Translations under genes and position numbers: made by a program | From: Apricaphanius iberus | Lineage: Eukaryota > Chordata > Actinopteri > Cyprinodontiformes > Aphaniidae | Direction of reading: 5' to 3' | Assembly: GCA_028564705.1 (NCBI GenBank) | Contig: JAPXFQ010002095.1 | Span: forward strand, 868,001-932,000 | Length of the DNA stretch: 64,000 bases | Shown: piece by piece, positions 12,989 through 25,950 of the stretch | Position numbering within the stretch: the stretch's first letter is position 1 | Layout: each line of letters opens with the position of its first letter | Notes under the pieces: model-generated | Seen by the model: only the letters and a program-made list of their open reading frames with translations | The model's database searches: none | What the model was told of the DNA's origin: nothing

Positions 12989-13700
12989 TGGGAAACTGTT
13001 TAAATAGTTACAGTCAAAAATTAACAGCAATAATTTGGGTTATTTAGCCTGTCAGGAGATAAATGTTAGCTTCAAACTAAATATTTAGTTAGAAAGCTAA
13101 ATATATGTAGTTTACGAATTAATTATTTATTTTACAGATATGTATTTAGCTCCAAATTATAAATTTACCTTTTCAACTACATATTTTGTCAAAAAAAATT
13201 TATATTAAACTTAAAATTAAATACTTAACCTAAATCTGTAGTTTCCAGCTAAATATTTACTAGCAAGCTAAACTGACTAGCTGAAAACAGAATATTTAAC
13301 TGACATGCAATATGCTAATATCATTGTGTGCTTGTCAATAAGAGGAAGTGGACTACCAAAATAAAAAGCTGGATCTTGTGAGCCTCTACATAAACTGCTG
13401 GCGAGACATAATGTCACCTCTTTGTCATAGTTTATTTAGTCCAGACATGTTCAACAATTCAGTTTAAAACGTAGAGGATTTATTCCAAAGTATCTTTAGT
13501 TTACCTGTTAAATTAGCTAGGCAATTATTTAGCTTCAAACTAAATGTTTACTTTGGAGCTAAATATTTAGTTTCAAACTAACTGTGACATTTTTAAATGA
13601 ATACACAAAAAAGACACGAATATGACTTTGAAAAAAATGAACCCCCATCTTTTTCTCTTATGAGAGGCTAAAGAAGCAGAATCATTGCATCGTCGTATTT
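12989..13700. repeat. foldback CTAAATATTTAG repeat, copy A
   Basis: Left terminal repeat AGTTACAGTCAAAAATTAAC (from 13007) followed by GGGTTATTTAGCCTGTCAGG. The right end has the decayed inverse (cttatgagaggctaaaga). The interior is dense in AGCTAAATATTTAG-like palindromes plus GGACTACCAAAATAAAA.GCTGG. No ORF. Confidence 0.7.
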
Positions 13701-16700
13701 ATTTAGATTCTTGTCTGTGTAACGTTACAAACAGTACCTCGTATCCCTCCACCCACTGCGACCCGTCCGTCCACCTTATAAAACCGACCACAGCCTCCCA
13801 TATGTGTCAATCGATACGCTGTCGGCCCCATTACCACGGCTGACTGAGTCCCCGACGGACCGGTGCGCTCCAGATGAACAAATGTGCATTCACAGCAGGT
13901 ATTTACAACAGAGGGCAAACGTGTCCTAAATGGTTTTATAAATTAGAGACGGATGAGTGAAACAGACCCACATCAAGATGATACTGCTGCTTTTTTACAT
14001 TTTATATATTCTAAGCTGCTTACTTTAACAGGTTCTAATAAAAGGACCATCTTTTTTTTGTACCACATTTTTTCCACCCAGAAAGACGTGTTAATATCTG
14101 CTCTGACAATCAGTGATTTAAGGCCAGCGTTTTGTGTTTCTATGTGCCAATGACTCCAACAAATAAGATCTACCAGCAGAGGACTCCATAAAATCCTCCT
14201 GGTTTAATCCGGGGTTATAATCTGTCCTGCAAGAAACAATAGTTTTGGAAAATAGTGTAAAGGTAAATTAAAGAGCATGCGAGATTTGAGCACATCTTTA
14301 ACAGGTTGCCATGATTAAATATTTAAAAACAATAGAAAAGAGAACGATGCACCAGGATTTGAATGGTTTGCTTGCAGGAATGACGTTGAAGTAGCAAAAA
14401 GAAGAGAAAGTAATGGGGGGAAAATGAAATGGAAGCATTCAGACTCAAACTATGACAAGAAATATAAAAACAGAAACTACACAGAAAGAGGAAGTTTACA
14501 ACATAAGAAAAATAAAGCAGTACAGTTATTAAAAACAGCCCAACCTGTTTAAAAGAAATGTGCGACTGAGTATGGTAAGATACGAATGTATATTTGTGCA
14601 TTAAATAAAAGAAATGAAGAAACTGAAAATGACATCAGTCTGTCTCTGAAGGAGCTCTCCAGTTCTGCAACAGCTTCATGCATGAGGTTGGAGAACAGTG
14701 ATGATGATATAAGCGAATCCTGCAAACATGTTATACAACCAAACTGCTTTATCACTGACAGAAATAACAAAGAAAGAGGCTACAAACTAAATGAAAATGA
14801 TTTTCTCAAATGTTTCTACATTGTTTTGCCTTTGCTGATTCTTTGAGATCAGGAGATTTGAATAAGATCTGACCCGATGCATTACATGTGAAGTAAATGG
14901 CTGAGGAACATGATGTTGGCCAAACAGCACAACAACTTGTTTCTCAAACAGCATCTTTGTGCTCAGCATGAATGAACCCCTCTGACTGGAAGAGCTGGAG
15001 CCCATATTCTCAGCACAGTGCAGCCAATGCAGCGACAACCCCCGCAATCCTGAAAGCAACCCTGTAGATGGGCTCGGTGCCAAGGCTGGAGAACCAGTGA
15101 GAGAGAAAGACAGCAGCCAATGATTAACATTCAGATCGACAAACTTCCTCTATAGCTAAATGCAACTTCTTTCTTCCCCAATTTGGGCCTCAGAAAACGT
15201 CTCTAACAACGGAAAGTGCACATGCAGTCATTTTTTTAGCTTAAATTTTCATGGACGCTGGAGTCAATCTGACGGTGGAGTAAAGTACCAAACAGCATCA
15301 GCATTCCTGATGAGTCAGAGGAAGCTCAGAAGGATAGAAAGACAAACCTCAGCACACACAGAGGACAAAATGACAGCACGATCAGCTGCCAAAAACCTGA
15401 AGGACGAACCAATCAGTGAAGGAATCATGGAAAAACATGAAGTAAAGTGTGGAGGATGAAAACGCAGGATGACGAAGCTGCAGCTGCTGACACCTCGCAA
15501 AGCAGAATCAATAAAAAACAAAAGAAAGCATCTAACATGGGGCAGATGTAAAGATCTTCATGAAATCTTCATGATGAAAGTTGGTTCCGGCTGATTAGAG
15601 CTGTAGTGTTATCCTGATAAAACAATGTAACCTTTGTATGAAAGTGCAGGAAGTCAGAAGCTAATGTCTCGATATGTCTAGTCTCTAGAAAGAGGCTTTC
15701 ATCATTCTAAAATTTTTGGCACATTTTTGAGTTGGACTAATCTTGTCGTTTTTAGAGATTGTTGTCCACTGTCTAAAATTAGAAATAACTCAGCTCCACC
15801 CCCCCATGTGCAGATAAAATGTTTCGGTAGATCAGCCAAAACAAGCGCTACGCGGTGAGCTGCTATAGGGGACGGTGTACTTCCTTATAGGAAAAGTGAG
15901 TTTGGGCAATCAGTCGTCTCCTTTAGGGCATCTGGTGAGCGGACAGACAATCAGAGACGCTACATACATCATACTTGTCATACAAAATACAACTAAAGAC
16001 ATGGTTATTATTAAATAATCAAATCTGTCATTGTCAGTTTATACTAACCAACTGACCAGTTTCCTGGTGTAGATGTTAATTATAAGCCTGAATGTAAGGT
16101 GCAGGAATGTAGCAGAATATTTATGTAAATGATTAACTTTTTTTAGGCTTTTATGATACACAAATGTTTGCTTTATGTTGGTTGTTTTATGTTTTGTATC
16201 TATGCGCCTTCGTGCAGGGGGACTACCGATGGAAAGTAGCGTTAAGGCTACAATCGCTTTACATTTGCTGTGTTTAACGTTGTCTCTCTATAACAAATAA
16301 AGGTTATCATTTTTATTGTTGTAGTTTTTCTCACCCTTACACAGTTTTTGGAGTTTTGACGAAGCCCTTATTTAAACGCAGAACTCTTCAGAGACGTGTT
16401 TCGGTTGTGTATTTAATAACTCTGTGCTTGCATCACACCAAGCTGGGACCTGATCCTGCCTACCTGCAGGGAGAATCAGTGGGAGAAGCAGCACAGCAGT
16501 TATTAAGCTGCAGATCAAGGTAACGCTCAGCTGCAGAGGCGGGTATCAGTCCGAGTTACAGCGAGAACGCAGAGTAAGTAAGGAGTCTGAACGACGCAGT
16601 TGTAGGTATTTTTTAAAATATGATACAATAACTGCTGAGTCATGTTTGAGTTAAAAAAAGAAAAGCAATCAGGAAGTTGCATCCTCCTCTGTCAGATTGT

Positions 16701-16807
16701 CTGACTGCTTTAGATGACAAACTAACTTTAAAATCATAGTTTTGTTTGCAAAGGATGAACTAAATATCGATTTACAGCATTTACACACACCCACATGTAG
16801 CCAAATA

Positions 16808-16834
16808 AACACACACACACACACACACACACAC
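16808..16834. repeat. (AC)n microsatellite
   Basis: Uninterrupted dinucleotide run of about 13 units. Confidence 0.9.
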
Positions 16835-17009
16835 CGTTTCCAACAGCTCAGACGAGCTGAGGCCGATTTCACCAATCGAGGCAAACAGAGTTAACTGAAA
16901 TCAGCAGCCTGTGTGTGCAAAGACATGTGGGCATGTCTGTGTCTGTGTGTGTTTGCGTTGCAGCATATCTTGAGACCGACAGCAGCTGGGAGGCTGATTC
17001 AATATCGCC

Positions 17010-17111
17010 TTAAACAGAATTAATAGTTCTCTCTCTGCAGCTGAGAGCACCCACAGAGCTGCCACAGACGCCCACGATCACGGCCAGCGCCGCCACACCG
17101 AGCCAAGGCAT
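17010..17111 (-). CDS. small ORF with hydrophobic N-terminus, doubtful
   Basis: 33 codons from an ATG, MPWLGVAALAVIVGVCGSSV, then GALSCRERTINSV and a stop. The first 23 residues look like a signal peptide or membrane anchor, and the local DNA is CpG-rich. No good GT donor lies within it. On the plus strand the same block is flanked by a fair acceptor (tctctctgcag before 17041) and a GTGAGA donor near 17133, so a plus-strand exon or a non-coding element is equally possible. Confidence 0.15.
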   Translation of the reverse strand: MPWLGVAALAVIVGVCGSSVGALSCRERTINSV

Positions 17112-18499
17112 CGGCAGGATGTCATCCTGTGGTGAGATTAAGGGTCCCCCCCCCCCCTTGTGTAACCATCATCCTAAGCAGGTAATGTGTCTCTTGGTGT
17201 GTGCAGGGAAGCAAAGCGCACACATTTCGCCCACCATCACCTCCAGGTCTTGCATTGTGCATCTTGCTCCTGCAGCCTACTGCTGCTGCTGGGTGAACTG
17301 GTGAAATGAAAGGCAGAGGCACTGACCTTAGCGGGGGGTCGTGTCCAGTGAAAGCGCAGAGATGAAACAGAAACCTTGAGCTGAGGAGAGCCCTCTGTCC
17401 CTCTCCGCCGGCGCTCTGTCGCTCAGACTGGCAGGTTCTGGCTCATCATGTTAAACTGCTGCCTCACTGCATTGGCTGCATCCTCCCTCCCTCAGATTGG
17501 TCTCACACACACCCACACACACTTCAGCGAACTCATAAAGTGACTCGCCCTAAAGCTCCGTTCCTCAATGGCTTCCTTCTCATCAATCGGCTTTCTTCTG
17601 TACGGTAAAGAGAAAACAATCACATTCCAGCGGAGACGGGGGCATATGGCGGAGGAGCGACACTCAGCCCCGGGAGTAAAGCCTCCTCTGTGTGCGAGGG
17701 TGGGTGTGCATATGTCTGAGAGTGTGTGTCGCATTGACAAGTAGACCCATTGTGTTGGACGAAGGGGAGTGCCGGTGAGAGGGGAAGTGGCCAATGGCCG
17801 AACTCATCTGCTGCCCCTGCTGCTGGTTAGAGAGGATATAGGTTCTGAGTGTGAAACGGAACAACCCCCACCAGCTTCAGGAATAAAGAGCGGCTGGGAA
17901 ACAGAAGAAAGGGAATGCATCTGGCCAGTGACGTAACAAAGAATTGATTTCTTAGTTAGAAAGAGACAGACTGAAATACAGAGATGAAAAGAGAAAAAAA
18001 AAATCCACTCAGCTTAAGTCACTTACAGTGATTACCAAAGTGGAGGGGAAGGTTCTGATCACATCTCACCCAGAGTTTAAAATAAATTAAAAAATAAAAC
18101 AGTCGCTGCCCCCTCTTTTCACAAATCAGAAAAAGTTGACTTAAAAAAAAAAAAAACGGAAGAAAAACTAGGAAGTTTCATCTAGAAGGGAAATTTTGAA
18201 ATCCTCATAAGCACTATTTCTACGATGACAAACTATTAAATACCCACTCCGATCTTCTTTTGAGCCATTTCAAAATTTTCCCACTTCCCAATGGTCTTTA
18301 AATGGTCATTATGTCGTTTCAAGCCAAAGTTACATTACCGGTGCTGTTTTCTAGGATGTAGAAAGGGTGGAGCAGCAGTAGCTCATTAGCAATCCACCTC
18401 TGTGTTGTGGGCGGAGCTATTGGCGCGGCTGACCCCTCCCTCCCCGTAGCAAAGAGCTCTCCGTTTACGCTAGCTCTCCCGCTAGCTTCTAGTTCCATA

Positions 18500-18790
18500 C
18501 ATCACCGGTGCAATATTGGAGCTTCTGGTTCTGGTGGAGGTTTCTTCCTGTTAAAGGGGAGTTTTTCCTTGCCACTGTTGCTACGTGCTTGCTCAGCATG
18601 AGGGATTCTTGAGGTTGGAAGGTCTGCATCAAATGGGCCCAAACTCACGTTTACGAGTTGATGCAATCTGCTGGGATTCCTTAAATAAAGAACTTTTTGA
18701 ATATAATATAGAATTTTTTTTTTCTCGTAAAGTGCCTTGAGATTACATCTGTTGTGAATTGGTGCTATATGAATAAACTGAACTGAATTT
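18500..18790 (+). mobile_element. retroelement 3' end ('gcctTgagattaca' family)
   Basis: 'ggttctggtggaggtttctt', 'ttaaaggggagtttttcctt', then 'gtgccttgagattacatctg' and 'gaattggtgctatatgaata' with an AACTGAACTGAA tail. It is a very common teleost repeat 3' end. Partial relatives are at about 6575-6690 and 23855-23915. Confidence 0.6.
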
Positions 18791-20149
18791 CAAAGTAATG
18801 TGAATTAATTGATTAGTTACATTTTAGTAATGCATTGATGGAATATGTCGTGTAGAGATGCTTAAACAGCAACAATGAGGAGGAGATTTGAGCATTATGC
18901 CCTCTGACCTCGTTCCCTTAACTCCACACTGTGAAGCGTTTTTTATTACTTGTAGGACAAGACATCAAGACTGTGTAGGAGGGACAGAGATGGATTACTT
19001 TATGCTATTTGGCTTTAGGAATACGGGTGTGGAAGAGTTCGAGCACGGCCCAGTTCTGGGTCGACTGTATGTTGTGTGATTCTGGCCAATCTACTTATTA
19101 AACATCAAGAAGTCTAGTTTCTCCTTCTCTGTCTGCAGAGATATGGAGACACGCAACGCATCATCCGAGTCCTTCCGTCACCTACGCAAGATGGAGGAGA
19201 GCCCAATTTTCAAACTATCCATGGAATGCAACAGAGAACACACGTCAGCGATTGGTTAGACCAACATCAGCCCTAGATCATTTCACCAGAACAGCGCGCT
19301 AGTCGGTGTAATCAGTATTTAGTGCAGTGTTTGGGCACAATGTGTTTTATATTGCAAGGCCAGTTTATCTAATGTGGTCTTTTAGTGATTTTGAACACCA
19401 GGTGTAGAGAAACAACAAAACAGACTGCAGGGTTTGTTTCCATGTGTTTTTTGAGGATTCAATGAGCTGCAAAACTCACTTTCTGATGAGCGCCTACAAG
19501 CTGAAGTAAAAAAAAAAAAACGGTCATCGACCAGAGACGTCGCTGCAATGTTAGGCAGACCCACCAGAAAGTTTCAGCACCCCCTGCTGTCCTGGTGGAG
19601 AATGTCTTTACAAGACTGACTCATTAATGAAGGAGTATAAACTAGGCTTAACAGATCTCAGCCTCATCTTTGTTGTGTAAACCTGAGCTGTTTTTTTTAT
19701 GCGTAGTTTGATTAAAGCTACACTTTCCAGGATCATGACCCCGAAGAAGCTGCGACAAACTCAATGTACTCCTTCTTACTCCACACTAATGATGACTCAG
19801 CACATCTCTGTTTAGGCCTTTTTCTACTCGATGTCGCCACAACTAGAGCTGCTGCTAAAATTATCAGCAGATGTAGCCAGGTTTTTTTATACGCTTTGTA
19901 AAACACACATAGCCTTTTATTAACTCTCTAATGCTAAATCAGACTAAACCTTTCCTTTTTTAAGTTAGTCGATAGGAATAATGAGCAAAGTGTTATAAGT
20001 TACTTCTCTCGAAGACAGAATTCGGTAGAAATGTCCTTTTAAAGGGGACATAACTGAGCAAATTTAACCTTTTTTTTTCCCTCCTTTTGTGTTTCCAGTT
20101 GGGTCTCTGCTGCCTCTATGAACACTCCAAACAGTAATAAAACCATTTT

Positions 20150-20215
20150 TAGGGTTTCCTTCCAGAAGCTTCCCACAGTAGTTTGCTGGAAGTTTGGCCC
20201 ACTCGTCCTGACAGG
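20150..20215 (-). mobile_element. short Tc1-like fragment
   Basis: 'gaagtttggcccactcgtcc' and neighbours match the antisense of the N-terminal transposase segment seen in many fish Tc1 copies. Only about 65 bp is recognisable. Confidence 0.35.
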
Positions 20216-22069
20216 ACCTTTATTTTTTTTATTTCACATTTGTTTGATCTGCAGTAAACATTTGTGTAAATATGCTGGCATTAGCAGAAAAGCAAAATTC
20301 GATCCGCTCCACCAAGCCAGGTATGCAACTTGCTTTGCAAAAAAACCCTAAAACTATAAGTGAAACTAAAAACTAAACTAAAATTAAGTATTTTCAAATA
20401 ATTAAAACTGAACCAACAAACATTAAAAACTAATTTAAACTAAAATAAAACTGGAAAATCAAGACTACATAAAAAAATACTTTTTTTTAGAACTATTAAA
20501 AACTTGGTCAGATCACTATGAAGCGAAATGTGACATTAGTTTAACTCTGAAGTTTTTCTTTAGTCTGAATATGTGTCAGATTTGCACCCATTGCCACATC
20601 CCCTGAGAGATCTTACATTTCAGGAACTCACTTCTTTAGCTTAATGACATGCACATTTTCTTAAAGCTCTGAGCTAATTTGAGAAGAACACAGATGTTAT
20701 CGTAGAAACATATCAGAAAACTTGGAACTTCAAAAAAAAAAAAGGCCTGCAGTGAGGTTATAGAAGTTGAGGAGTCTCCTGTGAAATAGATGAGCAGAGT
20801 GTTGAATGTAAGAAGCTAATTGAAATCTACAAAGCACACACACTGGTTGTTGTGGGTGAGAAGGGAGGTAGCTCGGTGTCAATGTGTGAAAGAGCAATTG
20901 ACGCTTCTTAAACCTGGCTGAGAAAACGACCTGCAGCCGCTGATGGGTGCTAAAGTGGAAGGAAGTGCTGCTTTCTCAAGCGGTGACGCACGTAAACTCA
21001 AGCCATGATTGAGAGGCAGAAAATCGAATGCATCTGTTTTCTACTGCAAAAAGGCAGCCGTTACATTCCTGACCTCCATCTGCTCATGTTAAATACACCC
21101 CAGGTACCAAACATGCTTCGGTTAGGACTCTGATCTGCTTCTTCATGTTCTTGCTTTTATTAATGCTGCATATTTACATGGGCCCAGTGTCCTGCTCTTC
21201 CTTTGTTTGGTCATTAAGATCCAATGTTTTCCAGCTTCTACATGAAAGGACTTACTAACCCCTTCATCTCAAACACACCTTGAAGCCTGCTGAGAGTCTG
21301 GCTAGACCTTATTATGCCACACACTAATTACAGAGCGGAGGGTCTAGAGAGCGATAACTAATAAAACCAGCCTTCCGCAGAACAATATGCGCTGCACGTG
21401 TCAGAGTATACATCTGTTTATGACAGAGAGAAACTGTTCCTGAAACAACTTCATGCTCAGTTTCTTGTAATATTCCAGGAAAGGTACAGTAATAATTCAT
21501 ACACAGGGCGATTCAAAGAGAATACGACATGTAGACCCACCTGCAAAGACGCTGCTTAACATAAAGTTGAGATGACGTGCATTTAGCGGGCTTAGAGTGG
21601 ACTATACAGCAGATGATTTGAATGCAGGATGATGCTTCCAAGAGTCATCATCACAGGACATGTAATGGTCAGTCGAACATAGTCGAAAACAAACCGGAAT
21701 CTTACCTAAAAAAGCTGATTAAAACTTTCCTGATCAGCTATGATATACCTTTGATAAATAGGTTTAAATAATTACAAATACAGTGTGGCAAGATGTTTTC
21801 GGCTGCCACTGATTGTGCAAGTAGCCCGACATAAAAACATGAGGTCTGTGGATACACTTCAACTGTGAGAGACAGAATGTAGAAACAAATCTAGGGAATC
21901 ACATTGTGTCATTTCTTAATAACCTATTTCTATAATGGTGCAGAAATGAAGTATTTAGCTCCTACAAACAAGCAAGAATTCTGTCCCTCACAGACCTGTT
22001 ACCTCTTTAACAAACTATTTTATCTTCCACTCATCTATATTACTGGCTCCTGTGCAGATTTTGGACATA

Positions 22070-22265
22070 AACCTCCTTCCATCACTGAGCGCATTGAAGA
22101 TGAAACGTGGTTGGGTCTTTCAGCATGACAATGATCCAAAAACACCGCCTGGGTAACGAAGAAGGGGCTTCCTAAGAAGCATTTCAAGGTTCTAGAGTGG
22201 CCTAGCCAGTCTCCACATCTCAACCCCAATTAAAATCTATGGAGGGAGTTGAAATGTCTTTCAGT
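22070..22265 (+). mobile_element. Tc1-like 3' transposase remnant
   Basis: It contains 'tttcagcatgacaatgatcc' (FQHDNDPK, the second catalytic region of Tc1 transposases), then 'ctagccagtctccacatctc' (PVSTSQP/PSQSPDLN-like). Frame breaks show it is dead. The similar segment in the 31-33 kb element is on the other strand. Confidence 0.65.
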
Positions 22266-25073
22266 GCGTTTTAAATGCAGTAGCAGAATTATTACCTTAG
22301 TCTGATGGAAATCAGACTTCTTAAATCCGACTTGAATCTAACCAAACTAGGGTTTCACAAATCGGACTGAGTGTCCTGACTTTTGGAATGACAAGTAGAC
22401 TGCTACCAGAGGAGCGCAGAGAATGTGATGTTTCATATGGCAGAAGCAGTTCAGAAAGATAAGAAGGCCCAAGACTATTAAGATGCTAAAAAAAACATTG
22501 AAGGAACCTTAAAATCGATCCTAAAACATAAGGTGGAAAAAACAACGTTGCTAAATGCTGATTAAAGTAATATAAAAGTCAAATGCATATTTGTATTTAT
22601 TTCAAAGTGAAATGAAAATGTACCAAACTGTGATTTTTGTGTACTTTTACACCCCTAATAATTACGTGGAGGCGTCCACAGACTGTGCACAGAGTATCTC
22701 AACCTCAGATGGTCACACAGTCATTGAGGTTCTGGCTGTACTACATTTAATACACAGTATTGCTCCTTGGGATATATTGTCTATTGGATTCAGTTTTCTA
22801 AGCTCTTCTTGCAGGTCGTCAGAATGTTAAGACCAGCTACACAATTCAGAAGAAGTTTCTGACTAAGGCGGAACCGGTGATCATGTCTCCATTGAATTTA
22901 AATTCCCTATATTCCTAACAACCATATATCCTTTAACCTGGTTCTAAGTTGTGTTTTAGGTGGAGCATGAACCTAAAGCGGGAGGAAGAATGCGAGGGGA
23001 TTTTCCTCCAGGGATGACAGAGTGATTCAGGACCGCAGTTAAACATCCTAACCCAACGTGACTAGTGGGCTTTCGATGAGACAGGCTCTAACAGCACAGT
23101 GCAACATTTCATGTCCCTTTCAGCTTGTAGGTTTTAGGTAATGCTACAGCAGTAAATGATTAATGCAACATTAATGCGAGACCCCTGTTGAATCAATCTG
23201 GCTGCTTTTATGTGGATAACTGAACTCCATCTAAAAACTAATTGGGTTCCAGAAATGCGTCAGGGATCTGGGGAGGGGGAACACTTCAAAATGATGTTAG
23301 CAATAATAACATTTTATGCACCAAAATGCAGGCTGATTATCTATCTGAGGGATGGCCTGTTGTTTCCATGGTGACACTTTTTCAGACACAAATTTTTCAA
23401 AGTCCAGCCTGCAGAGTGAGGTCCATGCACAGGATACAAGGATTAATGTGATGCAGGTAAACATGCGGCTTATTAAACAAATAGTACAAATCCATAAGTC
23501 TTCTGTGCACAAAATAAGTACGTTCAACAATAAATCATACCTGCTATAAGGTATAAATAAGCTCCATAAACCCGGTGCTTAGACAAGCCAGGTCTTCCTG
23601 CTTTGCAGCCAAACATCATTTAAAGTCAGTTTACAGAGAAACTCTAACATAAAGCCCCACTCTTATGATAGAAATAAAATTATTAACTCCATAAGTAACG
23701 ACTACTGCTGTGATGAACTGGATACTTTGATTCTTAACAACCACAAACCTCTCTTCACTTTTTACACACCGATTTAGAATAATTCTAGAGAAACTAATTT
23801 GCATTTCTCAAACTACAACTAATTGGAATGTATGTATGATGGAATCAAAATTACTTGTAAAGTGCATTCAAATGACATCTGTTGGGAATAGAAATAAACT
23901 GGAGTCAAATTAGAAATAAAGTGAAAAGAAAATGTAACATTTTACAGGTTACAGTCTTATAAACAGAGGGCTCAGAAAGCAGCTGTGTATCTAATGATGG
24001 GGCAGGAAAGTCAAATTGTTTTAAGATTAGTGTCCTTATGAGGTATCATTATGCTAAATGAAGTCATCCTAGAGAATCTAACAGCGAAAAGTGTTAAAAC
24101 CAAACGAGTTCAAAATCATTTTAATCAACTTAAATGTGACTAATTTCGCTGTCACTGACACAATAAAGCGGACATTTTATTGCTAGCTTATATAATAGGA
24201 CCTTTCTATCATGCATTTGATGATATGAAGAGATTTAATGCAGTTAGATGCCTCACTCCACTTTCCTCCCACACACAAACAAACATCCCGCGTCACACAG
24301 TTCTCTACCTCCTCGCAGCCACAGCCTCCTCTCACCACCTCCTCTGCCTCTTCAACACCTCAACCCCTGCTTCACCAGTCCATCCCCCTCTTTGTCCTCT
24401 TCCTGGAAGAATGTCTCCAAGCCACGACTCATCACCTCTTAATTTCTAATGAACAGTTAACTACGCCCCGCCCCCCAACCCCCCAGCCACATTAACTCAA
24501 CCCAGGCACTGTAAACCAAGGCAGCGCACACCCACAATGCATCAGAGCTGTTTTCATTGACTCTCGTTACTGGCACACATAATGAAAGGATCAGTATTAT
24601 CCCCAGATACAAGTATGTTAATGTATGCACATACAAGATCCAAAGCTGCAGGAATGCAACAAAAAAAAAGCTCCAGAGACTGAATCACAGGCTATAGAGA
24701 ACGACTGAGAAAGGAAAGCGGTTGCCATCGAAGTCTGAGACGTCCTGGATAATCAGCAGGACATTAACATCAACGTCGTCTGGGAAACCTGCTAAAATAA
24801 GTGTCAGCTGTGTGGCGATGGTTTAGGGCAGCACTACAGGAGGAATAACTAAACAGCTCCATCCATACGCCAAATTGATTAACCAGTTATGTTAGTGAGG
24901 GTGACAACGCATCTGGTTGCTCTCATTATCCCCTTTATCTTCTTCATCTTTCCTCGGGGTAAACAAAGACGATATCCAACTATAATCCAACCTGAATTAA
25001 TAAACAGGCTGATGAGGAACTACCAGGCTCACACACATTGGAATAATTTCAGGTTTAGGAGAAGAGGAGAAAC

Positions 25074-25077
<4 letters not shown>

Positions 25078-25109
<32 letters not shown>
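25078..25109. repeat. (GT)n microsatellite
   Basis: About 16 uninterrupted units, 45 bp before foldback copy B. Confidence 0.9.
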
Positions 25110-25110
<1 letters not shown>

Positions 25111-25153
25111 TGACAGCAAAGCACACAAGAACATTTTTTAAACTTCTGCAGAA

Positions 25154-25950
25154 TGGGGTGCCATTAAGTTACAGTCAAAAGTTAACAGCAACAGTTTAAA
25201 CATTTAATTGATTTATCTTATGAAAGACCCAGTCATGTTTTCCTGCTATGCATTAATATATCTTACTTTCAAACTTAATATTTGGTTAGCAAGCTAAATA
25301 TCTAGTTTGAAACATTTAATTGAAAAGCTAAATATTTAGTTAAAAAAAATTAAACATTTAACTTCTAATACTTTTAGCATTCTAAATGTTTTGATTGTAA
25401 CGAAATGTTTAGCTAGGAAGCTAAACTGCCGAGCCTACAGATTTAGTTCAGAGCTCAAGCAGATTTACGGTGGACTACCAAAATAAAAGCTGGGTTTCGT
25501 AAACATCTATATAAACTGCAGGTGATACCGGATTTGATCTGGTTATCATTGTTTATTTTCATCCTTGCAGGTCCAATATTTCAGGTTAAAACGTAGGATG
25601 AGTCGTTTACTCATAGATGTTCACAGTAACCAGCTCTTATTTTTATAGTCCACTTCCACTTTAAGTACATTTTTGCATTAGCTAAATATATAGGGTTATA
25701 CTTTGAAGCTGTATAAGTTAGCCACTTTCACTTCGTAGCTAAACATTTAGCTTCAAACTAATTTTTTTGTTTGTTAGATAATATTTACTTTGGAGCTAAA
25801 CATTCAATTTGAAGCCGTGGAAGTTATAAAGTAATAAGATGGATTATAATATGAATTCGAAAAATGAACTTCCATTCAATTATGACTGACTAATAACCCA
25901 AATTATTGCTGTCAAGTTTTGACGGTTTAATTTTACAAACTGCACTTTAT
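25154..25950. repeat. foldback CTAAATATTTAG repeat, copy B (longest)
   Basis: About 790 bp. The left terminal repeat AAGTTACAGTCAAAAGTTAA and the right terminal inverse (TTATTGCTGTCAAGTTTTGA, then TTTTACAAACTGCA) are both clear. Inner arms GGACTACCAAAATAAAAGCTGG and CAGCTCTTATTTTTATAGTCC are also inverted, so the whole unit is a nested palindrome. It is preceded by a (GT)n tract. Confidence 0.7.

Larger units (their letters stand above)
13701..18499. other. no gene recognised; CpG-richer patch at 17.0-17.9 kb
   Basis: Mostly anonymous DNA. From about 17040 to 17880 GC and CpG rise, with CT-rich stretches, the doubtful small ORF at 17010-17111 and C10 at 17145-17158. This may be a diverged regulatory or untranslated region. 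No coding homology. Confidence 0.4.
18791..25077. other. no gene recognised
   Basis: Holds two Tc1 fragments (20150, 22070), a retroelement tail fragment (23855-23915) and a CT-rich tract (24250-24490) that opens three overlapping frames by composition alone. Confidence 0.5.

Noticed and set aside
24180..24495. Three overlapping Pro/Ser/Thr-rich frames
   Set aside because: All arise from one CT-rich tract, the hallmark of composition rather than coding.
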